Shown: positions 36,185 through 46,643, counted from the first letter of the stretch. The stretch is DNA of 64,000 bases from Paenibacillaceae bacterium (GCA_015057705.1 SVDU01000011.1:62001-126000); one strand, 5' to 3'. Numbers and translations are program-made. The notes: generated from the sequence alone by a model not told the origin.

Positions 36185-36709
36185 CTAAGATCCGCTCATC
36201 AATGATTTCATGGCAAATGCATAGATTTCCTGACTTTTCAACTTCCAGTGGTCACACATGATTTCTGCCTGATCTTTATCCGGAACAGATAGTTCCAGAT
36301 TAATCAGACAGTTCTTACCTTCCCTTACTTCGCAGTGAACAATGTAATCCTGGGTTGTGGATTTATAGTAATCTGCTGTTACACCAACTTCGTTGCGGAG
36401 ACGGAACTTGTTTTCTTTTAAATATTCATCCATGTCATGGACAATGGCCGGTGATATCTTATTGCCAAAGAAGGAAAGGGTCTCTTCCCCTTCTCTTGTA
36501 ATGTCATACCGGCTGCTGTTGTGATTGGTCTCTACATGCAGCAGTCTTGCCTCTAACAGTTCATTCAATGCCTGATTCAACGTAAAATATGTGGTATACT
36601 CATGCTCCAGAAAAAAGTTAGATAATTGTGCACTGGTCAGGGGAAAGTTTACCTGCTTCAGCATGTATAGAATCATCAGCTTATATAGTGTCATAGGTTC
36701 TGAGAGCAT
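36185..36709 (-). CDS. DUF4364 family protein
   Basis: A 174-residue protein resembling the DUF4364 family of Clostridia. The N-terminal half looks like a winged helix (TLYKLMILYMLKQVNFPLTSAQLSNFFLEHEYTTYFTLNQALNELLEARLL followed by YDITREGEETL), so a DNA-binding role is plausible. The C-terminal half is mixed alpha/beta with no recognised motif. A GGAGG site precedes the ATG. It lies 21 bases after the malic enzyme gene and is probably cotranscribed with it. Confidence 0.8.
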   Translation of the reverse strand: MLSEPMTLYKLMILYMLKQVNFPLTSAQLSNFFLEHEYTTYFTLNQALNELLEARLLHVETNHNSSRYDITREGEETLSFFGNKISPAIVHDMDEYLKENKFRLRNEVGVTADYYKSTTQDYIVHCEVREGKNCLINLELSVPDKDQAEIMCDHWKLKSQEIYAFAMKSLMSGS

Positions 36710-36730
36710 CGGATAACCTCCATCTTTCTA

Positions 36731-37882
36731 TTACCGGATATGGTCTTTTACCGCCCGGCTGACAACATCTGCCACACGGGGATCAAAAGCCTCAGGCAGG
36801 ATATTGTCTTCATTTATTTCCGAAGGCGCTACCAGACCGGCAATGGCCTCAGCAGCAGCAAGCTTCATCTCTTCTGTAATGGCAGCAGCTCTTCCCTCCA
36901 GTGCACCTTTAAAAATACCTGGGAAAACTACTACGTTATTTACCTGATTTGGAAAATCAGATCTTCCTGTACCAACAACTCTGGCACCGGCCTTTTTTGC
37001 CAGATCCGGCATGATTTCAGGTACCGGGTTTGCCATGGCAAAAAGAATGGAATCAGAATTCATGGAAGAAACCATCTCTTCTGTTACAATTCCCGGAGCT
37101 GATACACCGATGAAGATATCGGCACCCTTCATGGCATCAGCCAGGTTTCCTGTCTGACCTTCCAGGTTGGTGCTATCCATCATCTTTTCCTGCATCCAGT
37201 TTAAGCCCTCCATTCCTTTAAAAAGAATACCGGCCCGGTCGCAAAGGACGATATGCAAAAATCCGTACGACAGGAGAAGTCTGGTAATAGCGATACCGGC
37301 AGAGCCAGCTCCGTTTACTACCACCCGGCAGTCCTCTTTCTTTTTCCCTGTTACTTTCAGGGCATTGATCACTCCCGCAAGAACTACAATGGCAGTCCCG
37401 TGCTGGTCGTCGTGAAAGACTGGAATGGTAAGCAGCTTCTTTAACCGCTCTTCAATCTCAAAGCATCTTGGCGCTGAAATGTCTTCCAGATTAATTCCGC
37501 CAAATGCAGGAGCTATGGCAACGACGGTCTTAATAATTTCTTCCGTATCCTGTGTGTCTAAACAGATGGGAATGGCATTGACTCCGCCGAATTCTTTAAA
37601 TAATACGGCTTTGCCTTCCATTACCGGCATGGCTGCAAGGGGACCGATATTACCAAGTCCTAAAACAGCGCTGCCATCGGATACAACAGCAATAGTGTTG
37701 GACTTTATAGTATATTGATAAGCAGCTTCCGGATTGTCCGCGATTACCTTACAGGGCTCCGCCACTCCGGGGGTATAGGCAAGTGCTAAATCTTCCCTGG
37801 TTTTTACTGCTGCTTTGGAAGTAATTTCCAGCTTTCCGCCCCATTTTTCATGAAGCAATAATGCTTTCTCGTTGGTTGTCAT
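36731..37882 (-). CDS. NAD(P)-dependent malic enzyme
   Basis: Oxidative decarboxylation of malate to pyruvate and CO2. The 383-residue length fits the short bacterial malic enzymes. Motifs are the tyrosine and signature ALAYTPGVAEPC, the metal-binding DDQHGTAIVVLAG, the dinucleotide site VVNGAGSAGIAI, and LFAMANPVPEI with GRSDFPNQVNN. The fold and length exclude the larger MaeB with a phosphotransacetylase tail. Cofactor preference cannot be read safely. A ribosome site AAAGGA precedes the ATG. Confidence 0.93.
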   Translation of the reverse strand: MTTNEKALLLHEKWGGKLEITSKAAVKTREDLALAYTPGVAEPCKVIADNPEAAYQYTIKSNTIAVVSDGSAVLGLGNIGPLAAMPVMEGKAVLFKEFGGVNAIPICLDTQDTEEIIKTVVAIAPAFGGINLEDISAPRCFEIEERLKKLLTIPVFHDDQHGTAIVVLAGVINALKVTGKKKEDCRVVVNGAGSAGIAITRLLLSYGFLHIVLCDRAGILFKGMEGLNWMQEKMMDSTNLEGQTGNLADAMKGADIFIGVSAPGIVTEEMVSSMNSDSILFAMANPVPEIMPDLAKKAGARVVGTGRSDFPNQVNNVVVFPGIFKGALEGRAAAITEEMKLAAAEAIAGLVAPSEINEDNILPEAFDPRVADVVSRAVKDHIR

Positions 37883-37954
37883 AATGAGTTTGTCCTTTTT
37901 TCAACAGTTTTTATTTATCATACCAATTTTAGGGTTTTAAATCAATAGAAAATA

Positions 37955-37963
37955 TGTTAGAAT
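37955..37963 (+). promoter_or_regulatory. Extended -10 promoter of the DUF5717 operon
   Basis: TG at 37955-37956, one base, then TAGAAT at 37958-37963 forms an extended -10. The -35 position carries only TTTTAA. It lies about 62 bases before the start codon at 38025. Confidence 0.45.
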
Positions 37964-38024
37964 ATAGAGTAATTCAAATGAAGCAAACGAAAAACATAAG
38001 GAAATTGAAGATACAGGTGGTACT

Positions 38025-41000
38025 ATGAGAGAACGAATCAACAGGCTGGCAAAGGGCATCATTGATTCAGAAATTCCAAAGATAAAGGTTACCCCATCGG
38101 GAATTGATGATGTGGTGCGTTCGGGCGGAGCCACGAGACGGGAACTTGTCGTTACCAGTGAGAATAACCTGCATATAAAAGGGCTTGCATATTCCTCTGA
38201 TTACCGCGTTCGTATGATAAGCGGGTCGTTTGGAGGTACATACAACCATCTGGTCTATGAGATTAACAGCAGTTTCATGGAAGATGGGGACGTAATTAAG
38301 GGATCTTTTTATCTGGTTACCAATGGCGGCGAGAAGGAAGTCCCTTATTCGTTTCGGGTGGAGCTTGGCACGTCAGGGAAAGCACTGAGTGATTTAACGA
38401 CAGCAGAGAATTTTGCAGATACTGCAAAAAAAGATATGGATACGGCTCTTCGCTTATTTGAGTACCGCGATTTTGTTACGGCTCCGTTTATGAAAGACCT
38501 TCATGTAAGGGCAATTTATGACGGATTAAAGGGCCGGCCTGACAGAAGAAAGGAACTGGAAGAGTTTCTTGTAGCGTTAAAGGTAAAAAAGCCGGTTGAA
38601 CTATCGGTGGATACCGGAGAACGCAGATATGGAGAACTGGAGGATGTTGTTAAGGACTGGGTTGAGTTAAGGCGAAGCAGCTGGGGCTATATCAATCTGG
38701 AAGTTACGACAGACTGTGATTTTATAGAGCTGCCAAAGAAGACAATTGGCGAGCAGGATTTTACAGATGACAGATGTGAGCTGCCCTTTCTTGTACACCC
38801 GGATCGTATGCATCAGGGAGAAAATTATGGCAGAATTCAGATAAACGGAGTGGAAGAGTGTTTTTTGATACCGGTTACATCGGTATGTAACCCGGGAGGA
38901 GGAATATCGGCGGAGGACGCCTTTGCAAAAGAGGCATTCGGCCGATTTTTGCGGCTCCGCCTGGAAGCAGAGACAGGGAAAGAATCGGCTGATTCCCTTT
39001 ACAAAGAGATGGAGAAGGCACTGGATGAAATCGAACTGATGAAGGGTGAGTCAGGTCTTATTAAACTGCTTCGTGCAGAATGCCGTCTGTTTGCAGGAGA
39101 GAAATCAGAAGCTGCCCTTTTCCTCGATGACAGCCGGGATGAGATTCTTTCACAGAGGCAGGAAAAGAAAGAGATTTACTGTTATTACCAGTATTTAAGA
39201 CTTGAGATCCAGCCCGATGAATACCAGAGGGAATCTCTGGTCCGTCTGATGAAGAAATATCTGGAAGAAGATCAGCATCTGTTTTATCTGTTTGGACTTC
39301 TTACAAAATCAGACAGCCGGCTGCTTGAGAATCCTCCGGCATTACTGGCAATCCTCAAGCGTCAATATGAAGCAGGGGTAAGAAGCCCCTTTTTCTATGT
39401 GTGGGGATGTAATGTCTTAAACAGCGCTCCGGAACTGATGCGTACCATTGGTCCCATGGAGCTTCAGATCCTGTTTTCCTCTGCAGGAAAAGGGATTATA
39501 GAAAAACGGCTGATCACACAGATCTGCAGGCTCACTCTCACAGCCAAGCATTATAACCGGCTGCATTACCGGCTGCTTTGCAGACTGTACAAAGAGACAT
39601 CTGAAAAAGAGGTGTTAGAAGCCATCTGTTCCCTGTTAATCAAAGGGGAGTGCCGTAACTTGGAGGCCTTCTCCTGGTATGAGAAGGGAATCAGGGCGGG
39701 AATCAGCCTGACCAGGCTTTATGAATACTATATTTATGCATTGCCAAAGAACTACTGCTATCTGCTTCCCAAGGAAGTGCTCCTTTATTTTTCCTATGGA
39801 GGAAGCGAACTGGATCTTTACAGCAGAAGTGTTTTATATAAGAATGTTCTCGTATATTTAGAGCCGGTTGATCCTCTTTATCAGGCTTATGAACGGGTCA
39901 TTGAAAAGTTTGCGACAGAACAGCTTTTTGAATCCAGAATTGATAATTACCTGGCTGCCATCTATCAGCGTATTTTATTAAAGGAAGTAGTGGATTTGTC
40001 AATGGCAAAAGTGCTTCCTTCTATTCTGCGCTCTTACCGTGTAGAATGCAGCAATAAAAAAATGAAATATGTAATTGTCTGCTATGAAGAGATGACACAG
40101 GAAGATGCATTTCTTTTAAATGACGGAGTTGCCTATGTACCCCTGTTTTCCGAACACAGCATTCTGCTTTTCCAGGATGCCTATGGAAACCGGTACGCCA
40201 ACATTTCATATAAGAAGGATCCGGTGATGGAACGGACCGAGCTGGAAGAGCGATGCTTTGAACTGTATCCGGAGCATTCCATGCTTCGGCTTCGTGTTTG
40301 TGATCAGATTCTGGCTGACGGAGCGAAAGATGCAAAAGAGGTTCAGATTCTGGAAAGCACACTGGAAGATCCCAATCTGCGGCCATTTTACCAGAAGCTG
40401 CTGCTTTCAAGAGTTATTGAATATTATCAGAAGCAGTCAGAAACTGCGCCAGAACAGGGAGAGGGAGCCGGATACTTATTAAAGCTTGATAAAAAGGTAC
40501 TTACCAGGCAGGAACGGGCCGGAGTCTGTGATACGCTCATCCACAACAATTACATGGAAGAAGCTTACAAAATGATCCGGGATTTCGGCTCGGAAGGGAT
40601 CAGCTCCATACAGCTTCATAAGCTTTGCACGGAGATGATTCTTAAGAATCTCTTCCGTGAGGATGGGCTTTTACTCCATCTGGCATATACTGCTTTTTTA
40701 GAAGAGGAGAACGACAGTGTTCTTCTGGATTATCTGTGTGAACATTATAATGGTCTCAGCAGCCAGATGTACCGGATTCTGCTGCAGGGAGTCTCCCTTC
40801 ATGTGGAGACCTATGACTTAGAAGAGCGTCTGTCCGCACAGATGATGTTCAGCGGTGATACCCTAAGACTGGATAAGGTTTTTCATCTGTACCAAAGCAG
40901 AAAAGAGCCTGGTGAGAGCATTGTAAAGGCATATTTTACCATAAAGTGCACCGACTATTTTATGAACGAGAAAGAACCGGAAGAATGGGTGTTTTCGTAT

Positions 41001-41597
41001 CTGGAAGGGATCATACAGGCGGCGGCTCAGAAAGGCCGTTTTCCAACCATCTATTTATTGGCTCTGACCAGATATTATTCTCAGCTGCCGGCCATTGATG
41101 AAGAGCAGAAAGAATTGTTAAAAAGCATGGTATCCCTTTTGCTGGAAGAACGTCTGGTATTTCCATACTATAAAAAACTGGCAAAATATATGGCCATGCC
41201 AGAGGATATCATGGATAAGGCCATGATTTCCCACTGTGCAGAGCGGGATTCTAAAATTGAACTTGAGATCAGGATTCTTCCTGATGAAGAAGAATATCAC
41301 AGTGAGGATATTACCCGTATGTATCAGGGCGTTTTCGTAAAACAGAAGATACTGTTTGAAGGCGAAATCATGGAATACCGGGTAAAAGAACTGGTTGATG
41401 AGGAATGGGTATTAAAGGAAGAGGGAAGCGTCAGCTGCGAGGCAGGCGTGACACCGGAAGATTCGGACAGCAGATATGCCTGCTTAAACGAAATGAGCCT
41501 GTCTCTTAATTTGAAGGACGAGACCGGGCTTAAAAAACGGATGCAGGAGTATTTAAAGAAAAATGCTGCTGCAGAAGAAATATTTTCACTGATGTAA
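38025..41597 (+). CDS. Large solenoid-like protein, DUF5717 family
   Basis: A 1190-residue protein that I associate with DUF5717, a Lachnospiraceae family of unknown function. No signal peptide or membrane helix is evident, so it is probably cytosolic. Residues about 20-130 and 215-295 are rich in beta strands and could be Ig-like modules: VTPSGIDDVVRSGGATRRELVVTSE in the first, WGYINLEVTTDCDFIELPKKTIG in the second. From about 300 to 1080 it is almost entirely alpha-helical with leucine-rich, TPR-like character, a solenoid scaffold. A short beta-rich end follows. AGGTGG precedes the ATG. The next two genes are close behind and probably form a complex with it. Confidence 0.8.
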   Translation: MRERINRLAKGIIDSEIPKIKVTPSGIDDVVRSGGATRRELVVTSENNLHIKGLAYSSDYRVRMISGSFGGTYNHLVYEINSSFMEDGDVIKGSFYLVTNGGEKEVPYSFRVELGTSGKALSDLTTAENFADTAKKDMDTALRLFEYRDFVTAPFMKDLHVRAIYDGLKGRPDRRKELEEFLVALKVKKPVELSVDTGERRYGELEDVVKDWVELRRSSWGYINLEVTTDCDFIELPKKTIGEQDFTDDRCELPFLVHPDRMHQGENYGRIQINGVEECFLIPVTSVCNPGGGISAEDAFAKEAFGRFLRLRLEAETGKESADSLYKEMEKALDEIELMKGESGLIKLLRAECRLFAGEKSEAALFLDDSRDEILSQRQEKKEIYCYYQYLRLEIQPDEYQRESLVRLMKKYLEEDQHLFYLFGLLTKSDSRLLENPPALLAILKRQYEAGVRSPFFYVWGCNVLNSAPELMRTIGPMELQILFSSAGKGIIEKRLITQICRLTLTAKHYNRLHYRLLCRLYKETSEKEVLEAICSLLIKGECRNLEAFSWYEKGIRAGISLTRLYEYYIYALPKNYCYLLPKEVLLYFSYGGSELDLYSRSVLYKNVLVYLEPVDPLYQAYERVIEKFATEQLFESRIDNYLAAIYQRILLKEVVDLSMAKVLPSILRSYRVECSNKKMKYVIVCYEEMTQEDAFLLNDGVAYVPLFSEHSILLFQDAYGNRYANISYKKDPVMERTELEERCFELYPEHSMLRLRVCDQILADGAKDAKEVQILESTLEDPNLRPFYQKLLLSRVIEYYQKQSETAPEQGEGAGYLLKLDKKVLTRQERAGVCDTLIHNNYMEEAYKMIRDFGSEGISSIQLHKLCTEMILKNLFREDGLLLHLAYTAFLEEENDSVLLDYLCEHYNGLSSQMYRILLQGVSLHVETYDLEERLSAQMMFSGDTLRLDKVFHLYQSRKEPGESIVKAYFTIKCTDYFMNEKEPEEWVFSYLEGIIQAAAQKGRFPTIYLLALTRYYSQLPAIDEEQKELLKSMVSLLLEERLVFPYYKKLAKYMAMPEDIMDKAMISHCAERDSKIELEIRILPDEEEYHSEDITRMYQGVFVKQKILFEGEIMEYRVKELVDEEWVLKEEGSVSCEAGVTPEDSDSRYACLNEMSLSLNLKDETGLKKRMQEYLKKNAAAEEIFSLM

Positions 41598-41612
41598 GAT
41601 AAGGGGATGTCA

Positions 41613-42836
41613 ATGGACGGACTGATAATAGGGCTTGATCTGTGTGATGCCTATACCCGGATATGCTGCCATGACAGAGAAAAATCATGGAGTATTCCTA
41701 CGGTTATCTGTAAGAAAAAGGATGAGGAAGCCTGGTATATAGGAGAAGAAGCATACGCCTATACTCTTGTGGGTGAAGGCATCATTGTGGACAAGCTGAT
41801 AAAGATGGTAAGAAAAGACGGTACTGCAACACTTGGCGGTACAAAGTATGAAGGTCTTGATTTACTGAAGCTATTTTTGAAAAAAATAATAAAGCTCCCT
41901 ATGGAAGAATTTTTCTGTGAGGAGATTAAAGAGCTGGTAATTACCATGCAGAAAGTGGATACAAAACTCATGGATGCGCTGATGTATTGTGCGGACTCCC
42001 TTGGGATTGAGCGGGAAAAGGTTCATATAATCAGCCATACGGAAAGCTTTGTTTACTATGTCCTGAGCCAGAAAAAAGAAGTCTGGGGCAATCAGGTGGG
42101 CGTATTTGATTTGTCAGAAGACTCCTTTCATTATCATGAGCTTAAGGTCCAGAGAGGACTTCGGAAAATGATGGTAATTGCAGAGCATGAGGCTTTGGAA
42201 GAAAGCTTTAATCTGGATATATTAGATACCCCTTCCGGCGGAAAGCTTGCAGATAAAATCTTAAGCTCCTGTGCAGACCGGCTTCTGCAAAAGAAACTCT
42301 TTTCTTCTGTATTTTTAACAGGGAAAGGGTTTGAACGCCATGACTGGGCAAAAGATTCCATGAAAGTGCTTTGTTCCAGAAAAAAGGTTTATATGGAGCC
42401 GGAGCTGTTTGCCAGAGGAGCTGCCTTTAAAGGCATGGATTATCTTAAGGATAACAGCGCTTATCCATTTATCTGTATCTGTGACGGCCATCTTCATTCT
42501 ACGGTATCCTTACGTGTGCTTCATAAGGAACGTGAGAGTCAGCTGGTAGTTGCCGCAGCAGGGGATAACTGGTATGAGGCAAAAAGCAGTGTTGATTTAA
42601 TCGTAGACAAACAGGATTATGTGGAGTTTATGGTTACGCCCATGGATCCCAAGCAAAAGAGGCTGGTAAAGATACCCCTGGAGGGATTCCCAAACCGCCC
42701 GGACCGGACAACCAGACTGGGAATCAGTTTTGGCTTTTTGGATGAGAAAACCATGGCGGTGGTATTAAAGGATAAGGGATTTGGAGAATTGTTTCCTGCT
42801 ACCGATACGGTGATCAGGCAGGAGGTTATGATATGA
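41613..42836 (+). CDS. DUF5716-type protein with Hsp70/actin-like ATPase fold
   Basis: A 407-residue protein resembling DUF5716. The pattern suggests the actin/Hsp70/sugar-kinase fold. A phosphate-1-like strand-turn is IIGLDLCDAYTRICC (about 4-18). A phosphate-2-like segment is VGVFDLSEDSFHYHELKV near 165-182. An adenosine-type segment is SSVFLTGKGFERHDWAKD near 231-248. KVHIISHTESFVYYVLSQ before it recalls Hsp70 connect regions. Whether ATP is bound is untested. I chose ATG 41613 because AAGGGG lies six bases before it; ATG 41607 abuts that site. The stop overlaps the next start (ATGA). Confidence 0.75.
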   Translation: MDGLIIGLDLCDAYTRICCHDREKSWSIPTVICKKKDEEAWYIGEEAYAYTLVGEGIIVDKLIKMVRKDGTATLGGTKYEGLDLLKLFLKKIIKLPMEEFFCEEIKELVITMQKVDTKLMDALMYCADSLGIEREKVHIISHTESFVYYVLSQKKEVWGNQVGVFDLSEDSFHYHELKVQRGLRKMMVIAEHEALEESFNLDILDTPSGGKLADKILSSCADRLLQKKLFSSVFLTGKGFERHDWAKDSMKVLCSRKKVYMEPELFARGAAFKGMDYLKDNSAYPFICICDGHLHSTVSLRVLHKERESQLVVAAAGDNWYEAKSSVDLIVDKQDYVEFMVTPMDPKQKRLVKIPLEGFPNRPDRTTRLGISFGFLDEKTMAVVLKDKGFGELFPATDTVIRQEVMI

Positions 42837-43648
42837 GCCTGATTTTGTGCCGGCAGGAACCGGTAAAACGGCCTTTTTATTTTGAGTATCTGGGAGTGCG
42901 TATTTTTTCTTCCCAGGAACTTTGTTATGTGATTTATAATCATCCTCTTCTTGTACTGGATGGCTTTGTAGATGAAAGCCTACTGGAGTTTATCCGGGAA
43001 GATCTGGATATGGGCTTTTTTGCAGCAAAGCTGGAAAAATGGCAGAAAAGCGGAGAAGAGGAAGATGAGCTTCTGGCGATGATCCTTTACGAATGTGATT
43101 ATTACAGCGCGGTGGAAGTGGGACGGTTTCGTCAGCAGCTGGCTGCATTTCGCAGACTGCCCCAGTCTGAACTGTTAAAGCAAAAAGCGGATTTCCTTTT
43201 TCAGAAGAATCAATACGGCAAGGCAGTTTCTATTTATATAAGAATTCTTGATATGGCAAGAGCGGAACGGGGCAGTGACAGTTTTACCGCAAAAGTTTAT
43301 AACAACTTAGGCGCTGCCTATGCCCGGCTGTTTCTGATGGATAAAGCATGCAGAGCCTATGAAAAATCATATGACCTGGTTAATAATGAGGAAGTATTAA
43401 AAAAGATCTGCCACTTAAGCCAGTGGAGCCCATCTGTAACGCCGGGAGAACGTTTTATGTCTTTGATGACGGAAGAATTAAAGGAAGTATGCAAAGAAGA
43501 ACGAGCGGTGGCAAACGAAAACGCAGGGAAGGCAAAAAGCCTGCTTGAACTGGAAAACTTATTCCAGAAAGATCCCATCAAGCGTTTCCAGGGAGCAGGA
43601 GAACTGGTTTCCAAGTGGAAGAAGGAATACCGTAATATTATGTCTTGA
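42833..43648 (+). CDS. TPR-like protein of the DUF5717 operon
   Basis: A 271-residue protein without a recognised family name. The N-terminal half is helical. Residues about 105-190 look like two or three tetratricopeptide-type helix pairs: LLKQKADFLFQKNQYGKAVSIYIRILDMA and KVYNNLGAAYARLFLMDKACRAYEKSYDLV. No signal peptide is present. It is translationally coupled to the ASKHA-like gene by a four-base overlap. TPR proteins often bind Hsp70-type tails, so a co-chaperone or adaptor role is an inference. The valS promoter begins over its stop codon. Confidence 0.72.
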   Translation: MSLILCRQEPVKRPFYFEYLGVRIFSSQELCYVIYNHPLLVLDGFVDESLLEFIREDLDMGFFAAKLEKWQKSGEEEDELLAMILYECDYYSAVEVGRFRQQLAAFRRLPQSELLKQKADFLFQKNQYGKAVSIYIRILDMARAERGSDSFTAKVYNNLGAAYARLFLMDKACRAYEKSYDLVNNEEVLKKICHLSQWSPSVTPGERFMSLMTEELKEVCKEERAVANENAGKAKSLLELENLFQKDPIKRFQGAGELVSKWKKEYRNIMS

Positions 43649-43673
43649 CAAAACAGCAAAAAACTTCTATCAT
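43645..43673 (+). promoter_or_regulatory. Sigma-A promoter of valS
   Basis: TTGACA at 43645-43650, a 17-base spacer and TATCAT at 43668-43673. The TGA of the preceding gene is contained in the -35 box. Confidence 0.75.
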
Positions 43674-43679
43674 ATACTA

Positions 43680-43934
43680 GATAACAGGAAAAGGTATTGA
43701 TGAAGAGGAGTACGCACATAACCCTGAAAGAGAAAACCGTTCACTGGCTGAAAGACGGTTAAGGTAGTGTTTGCGGAAGGTAGCTTCGGAACTGGAAAGC
43801 TGAAGTTTTAACATACAGTAAGCTTTCACGCGTGGCCCCGTTAAAGGCCGTAAAGATATGGCAGAATCTGTCATAATAAAGGTGGTACCGCGTTTATACG
43901 CCCTTTGTGTCTTCGGATGCAGAGGGCTTTTTGT
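43680..43934 (+). promoter_or_regulatory. T-box leader of valS
   Basis: A tRNA-sensing leader. The T-box sequence AAAGGTGGTACCGCG is at 43878-43892. Upstream lie stem I elements (GATGAAGAGGAGTA near 43697-43710, with an AGTA specifier-loop partner) and a stem III-like GGCC-rich hairpin. Downstream is the terminator at 43900-43934. Valine specificity is taken from the downstream gene. GTA, GTG and GTT triplets are present on the 3' side of stem I, but I could not settle which is the specifier. Uncharged tRNA-Val would stabilise the antiterminator. This fills the 321-base gap before valS. Confidence 0.92.
43900..43934 (+). terminator. T-box-controlled terminator
   Basis: GCCCT at 43900-43904 pairs with AGGGC at 43923-43927, with further pairing towards a TTCG loop, followed by TTTTTGTTTT. 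It competes with the T-box antiterminator. Confidence 0.88.
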
Positions 43935-43969
43935 TTTCCCAAATAACGAGCTGACAAAAGGAGTAGATT

Positions 43970-46609
43970 ATGAAAGAGTTGGAAAAAACCTATGATCCGT
44001 CAGGGATTGAAGGCAAACTTTATCAGAAATGGCTGGACAAAAAGTATTTCCATGCCAAACCAAATAAGGATAAGAAACCATTTACCATTGTGATGCCCCC
44101 ACCCAATATTACCGGTCATCTTCATATGGGACATGCCCTTGATAATACCATGCAGGATATTCTGATCCGCTATAAAAGGATGCAGGGCTTTGAGGCCTTA
44201 TGGCAGCCGGGAACGGATCATGCAGCCATTGCAACAGAAGTAAAAGTAATTGAAAGCTTAAGAGCCCAGGGAATTGAGAAAGCAGATTTGGGACGGGATA
44301 GCTTTTTGGAAAAATGCTGGGACTGGAGAAAAGATTACGGAAGCAGGATTATTAACCAGCTTCACAAGATGGGATCTTCCGCTGACTGGGACAGAGAGCG
44401 TTTTACCATGGATGAGGGATGTTCCGAAGCAGTCCAGGAAGTTTTCATTCGGCTGCACAAAAAAGGTTTTATCTATAAGGGTTCCAGAATTGTAAACTGG
44501 TGTCCCGTGTGCCAGACTTCTATTTCTGATGCAGAGGTAGAGCATGAAGACCAGAATGGCTTTTTCTGGCATATCAACTACCCCATTGCCGGTGAAGAAG
44601 GCAAATTCGTAGAAATTGCAACCACCAGACCGGAAACCCTCTTAGGCGATACGGCAGTGGCAGTCAATCCTGATGATGAGCGTTATCAGGATATCATCGG
44701 TAAGATGTTAACACTTCCCCTGACTGGAAGAGAGATTCCAGTCATTGCAGATTCCTATGTTGACAAAGAATTTGGTACTGGATGCGTTAAGATCACTCCA
44801 GCTCATGACCCCAACGACTTTGAAGTGGGAAGAAGACATCAGCTGCCTGAACTGACAATTATGAACGATGATGCTACCATATCTCTTGCTGGAAGCAAGT
44901 ATGACGGTATGGATCGCTATGAAGCCAGAAAGGCAATTGTAAAGGACTTGGAGGAACTGGGACTTTTGGTTAAGGTAGTTCCCCATGCCCATGCAGTTGG
45001 TACCCATGACCGCTGTAAGACTACAGTAGAGCCAATGGTAAAACAGCAGTGGTTCGTAAAGATGGAAGAGATGGCGAAACCGGCAATCGAAGCATTGAAA
45101 ACCGGCAAGCTGAAATTCGTTCCGGAACGTTTTGATAAGATCTATCTTCACTGGCTGGAGAATATCCGGGACTGGTGTATTTCCAGACAGCTTTGGTGGG
45201 GTCACAGAATTCCAGCATTTTATTGTGATGATTGTCATGAGATTATTGTTTCCAAGGATTCACCTGATGGTTGTCCAAAGTGCGGAGGCATCCACTTTAC
45301 GCAGGATGAAGATACCCTTGATACCTGGTTTTCCTCAGCACTCTGGCCATTCTCAACCCTTGGCTGGCCCGACAATACAGAGGATTTAAAATATTTTTAT
45401 CCTACCAGCGTTCTTGTAACCGGCTATGATATTATTTTCTTCTGGGTAATCCGTATGGTATTCTCCGGAATTGAGCAGACAGGGGAGCTTCCGTTCCACA
45501 CCGTTCTGATTCATGGACTGGTAAGAGATTCCGAGGGAAGAAAAATGAGTAAATCCTTAGGAAATGGAATTGATCCTCTTGAGGTCATTGATAAATACGG
45601 CGCAGACGCTCTCAGAATGACACTGATTACCGGAAATGCCCCTGGAAACGATATGCGTTTTTACTGGGAACGGGTAGAGGCAAGCAGAAACTTTGCCAAT
45701 AAAGTCTGGAATGCTTCCCGTTTTATCATGATGAATATTGAAAAGGCTCCTGATGCAAAGGCAGAACTTTATGAGCTTACCATGGCGGATAAATGGATCT
45801 TGTCAAAAGCCAATACCCTTGCCAGAGATGTGACAGAAAATCTGGATAAATACGAGCTGGGAATTGCTCTTTCCAAAGTTTATGATTTTATCTGGGAAGA
45901 ATTCTGTGACTGGTATATTGAGATGGTGAAACCAAGGCTGTGGAATGAAGAAGACACCACAAAGAATGCTGCTGTATGGACCTTAAAAACTGTTTTAATT
46001 AACTCCCTGAAACTTCTTCACCCCTACATGCCGTTCTTAACGGAGGAGATTTTCTGTAATCTTCAGGAGGAAGAAGAGTCAATTATGATCTCAAACTGGC
46101 CGGAATACAGGGAAGAATATGCATTTGAAGCGGAAGAGCTGGCGGTAGAAACCATTAAGGAAGCAGTAAGAGGAATCCGAAATGTCAGAACCTCCATGAA
46201 TGTTCCTCCCAGCAAGAAGGCAAAGGTATATGTGGTTTCTGAGAACCAGGAAATACTTGATATCTTTGAACACAGCAAGGTATTCTTTGCAACCCTTGGT
46301 TATGCAGGAGAAGTATTCATACAAAAGGACAAGTCGGGAATCGGCGAGGATGCGGTTTCAGCAGTGATTCATCAGGCTGTCATCTATATGCCATTTGCTG
46401 AACTGGTTGATATTGAAAAAGAAATTGATCGTCTGAGGAAGGAAGAAGAACGTCTGGAAAAGGAATTGTCCCGTGTGCGTACCATGTTAAGCAACGAAAA
46501 ATTCGTAAGCAAGGCGCCTGAGGCCAAAATCGAAGAAGAAAAAGCGAAACTTGAGAAATATGCTCAGATGATGCAACAGGTGAAGGAACGTCTTTCCCAG
46601 CTCTCTTAA
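43970..46609 (+). CDS. valS: Valyl-tRNA synthetase
   Basis: Class I aminoacyl-tRNA synthetase charging tRNA-Val. The 879-residue length is typical. It has the HIGH motif in [15 protein letters not shown] (about 43-57), the KMSKS motif in [14 protein letters not shown], the editing domain with [16 protein letters not shown], a zinc-like CPKCGG segment, and a C-terminal coiled coil ([22 protein letters not shown]). It is controlled by the T-box leader just upstream and ends at a strong terminator. Confidence 0.98.
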   Translation: MKELEKTYDPSGIEGKLYQKWLDKKYFHAKPNKDKKPFTIVMPPPNITGHLHMGHALDNTMQDILIRYKRMQGFEALWQPGTDHAAIATEVKVIESLRAQGIEKADLGRDSFLEKCWDWRKDYGSRIINQLHKMGSSADWDRERFTMDEGCSEAVQEVFIRLHKKGFIYKGSRIVNWCPVCQTSISDAEVEHEDQNGFFWHINYPIAGEEGKFVEIATTRPETLLGDTAVAVNPDDERYQDIIGKMLTLPLTGREIPVIADSYVDKEFGTGCVKITPAHDPNDFEVGRRHQLPELTIMNDDATISLAGSKYDGMDRYEARKAIVKDLEELGLLVKVVPHAHAVGTHDRCKTTVEPMVKQQWFVKMEEMAKPAIEALKTGKLKFVPERFDKIYLHWLENIRDWCISRQLWWGHRIPAFYCDDCHEIIVSKDSPDGCPKCGGIHFTQDEDTLDTWFSSALWPFSTLGWPDNTEDLKYFYPTSVLVTGYDIIFFWVIRMVFSGIEQTGELPFHTVLIHGLVRDSEGRKMSKSLGNGIDPLEVIDKYGADALRMTLITGNAPGNDMRFYWERVEASRNFANKVWNASRFIMMNIEKAPDAKAELYELTMADKWILSKANTLARDVTENLDKYELGIALSKVYDFIWEEFCDWYIEMVKPRLWNEEDTTKNAAVWTLKTVLINSLKLLHPYMPFLTEEIFCNLQEEEESIMISNWPEYREEYAFEAEELAVETIKEAVRGIRNVRTSMNVPPSKKAKVYVVSENQEILDIFEHSKVFFATLGYAGEVFIQKDKSGIGEDAVSAVIHQAVIYMPFAELVDIEKEIDRLRKEEERLEKELSRVRTMLSNEKFVSKAPEAKIEEEKAKLEKYAQMMQQVKERLSQLS

Positions 46610-46643
46610 AGCTTTTAAAAAATCGACAATTTAATCTTGTATG

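Noticed and set aside
41125..41145. Another copy of the GGTATCCCTTTATG repeat inside the DUF5717 gene
   Set aside because: Only GGTATCCCTTT is shared, with no following hairpin, and it lies in coding sequence; a chance match.
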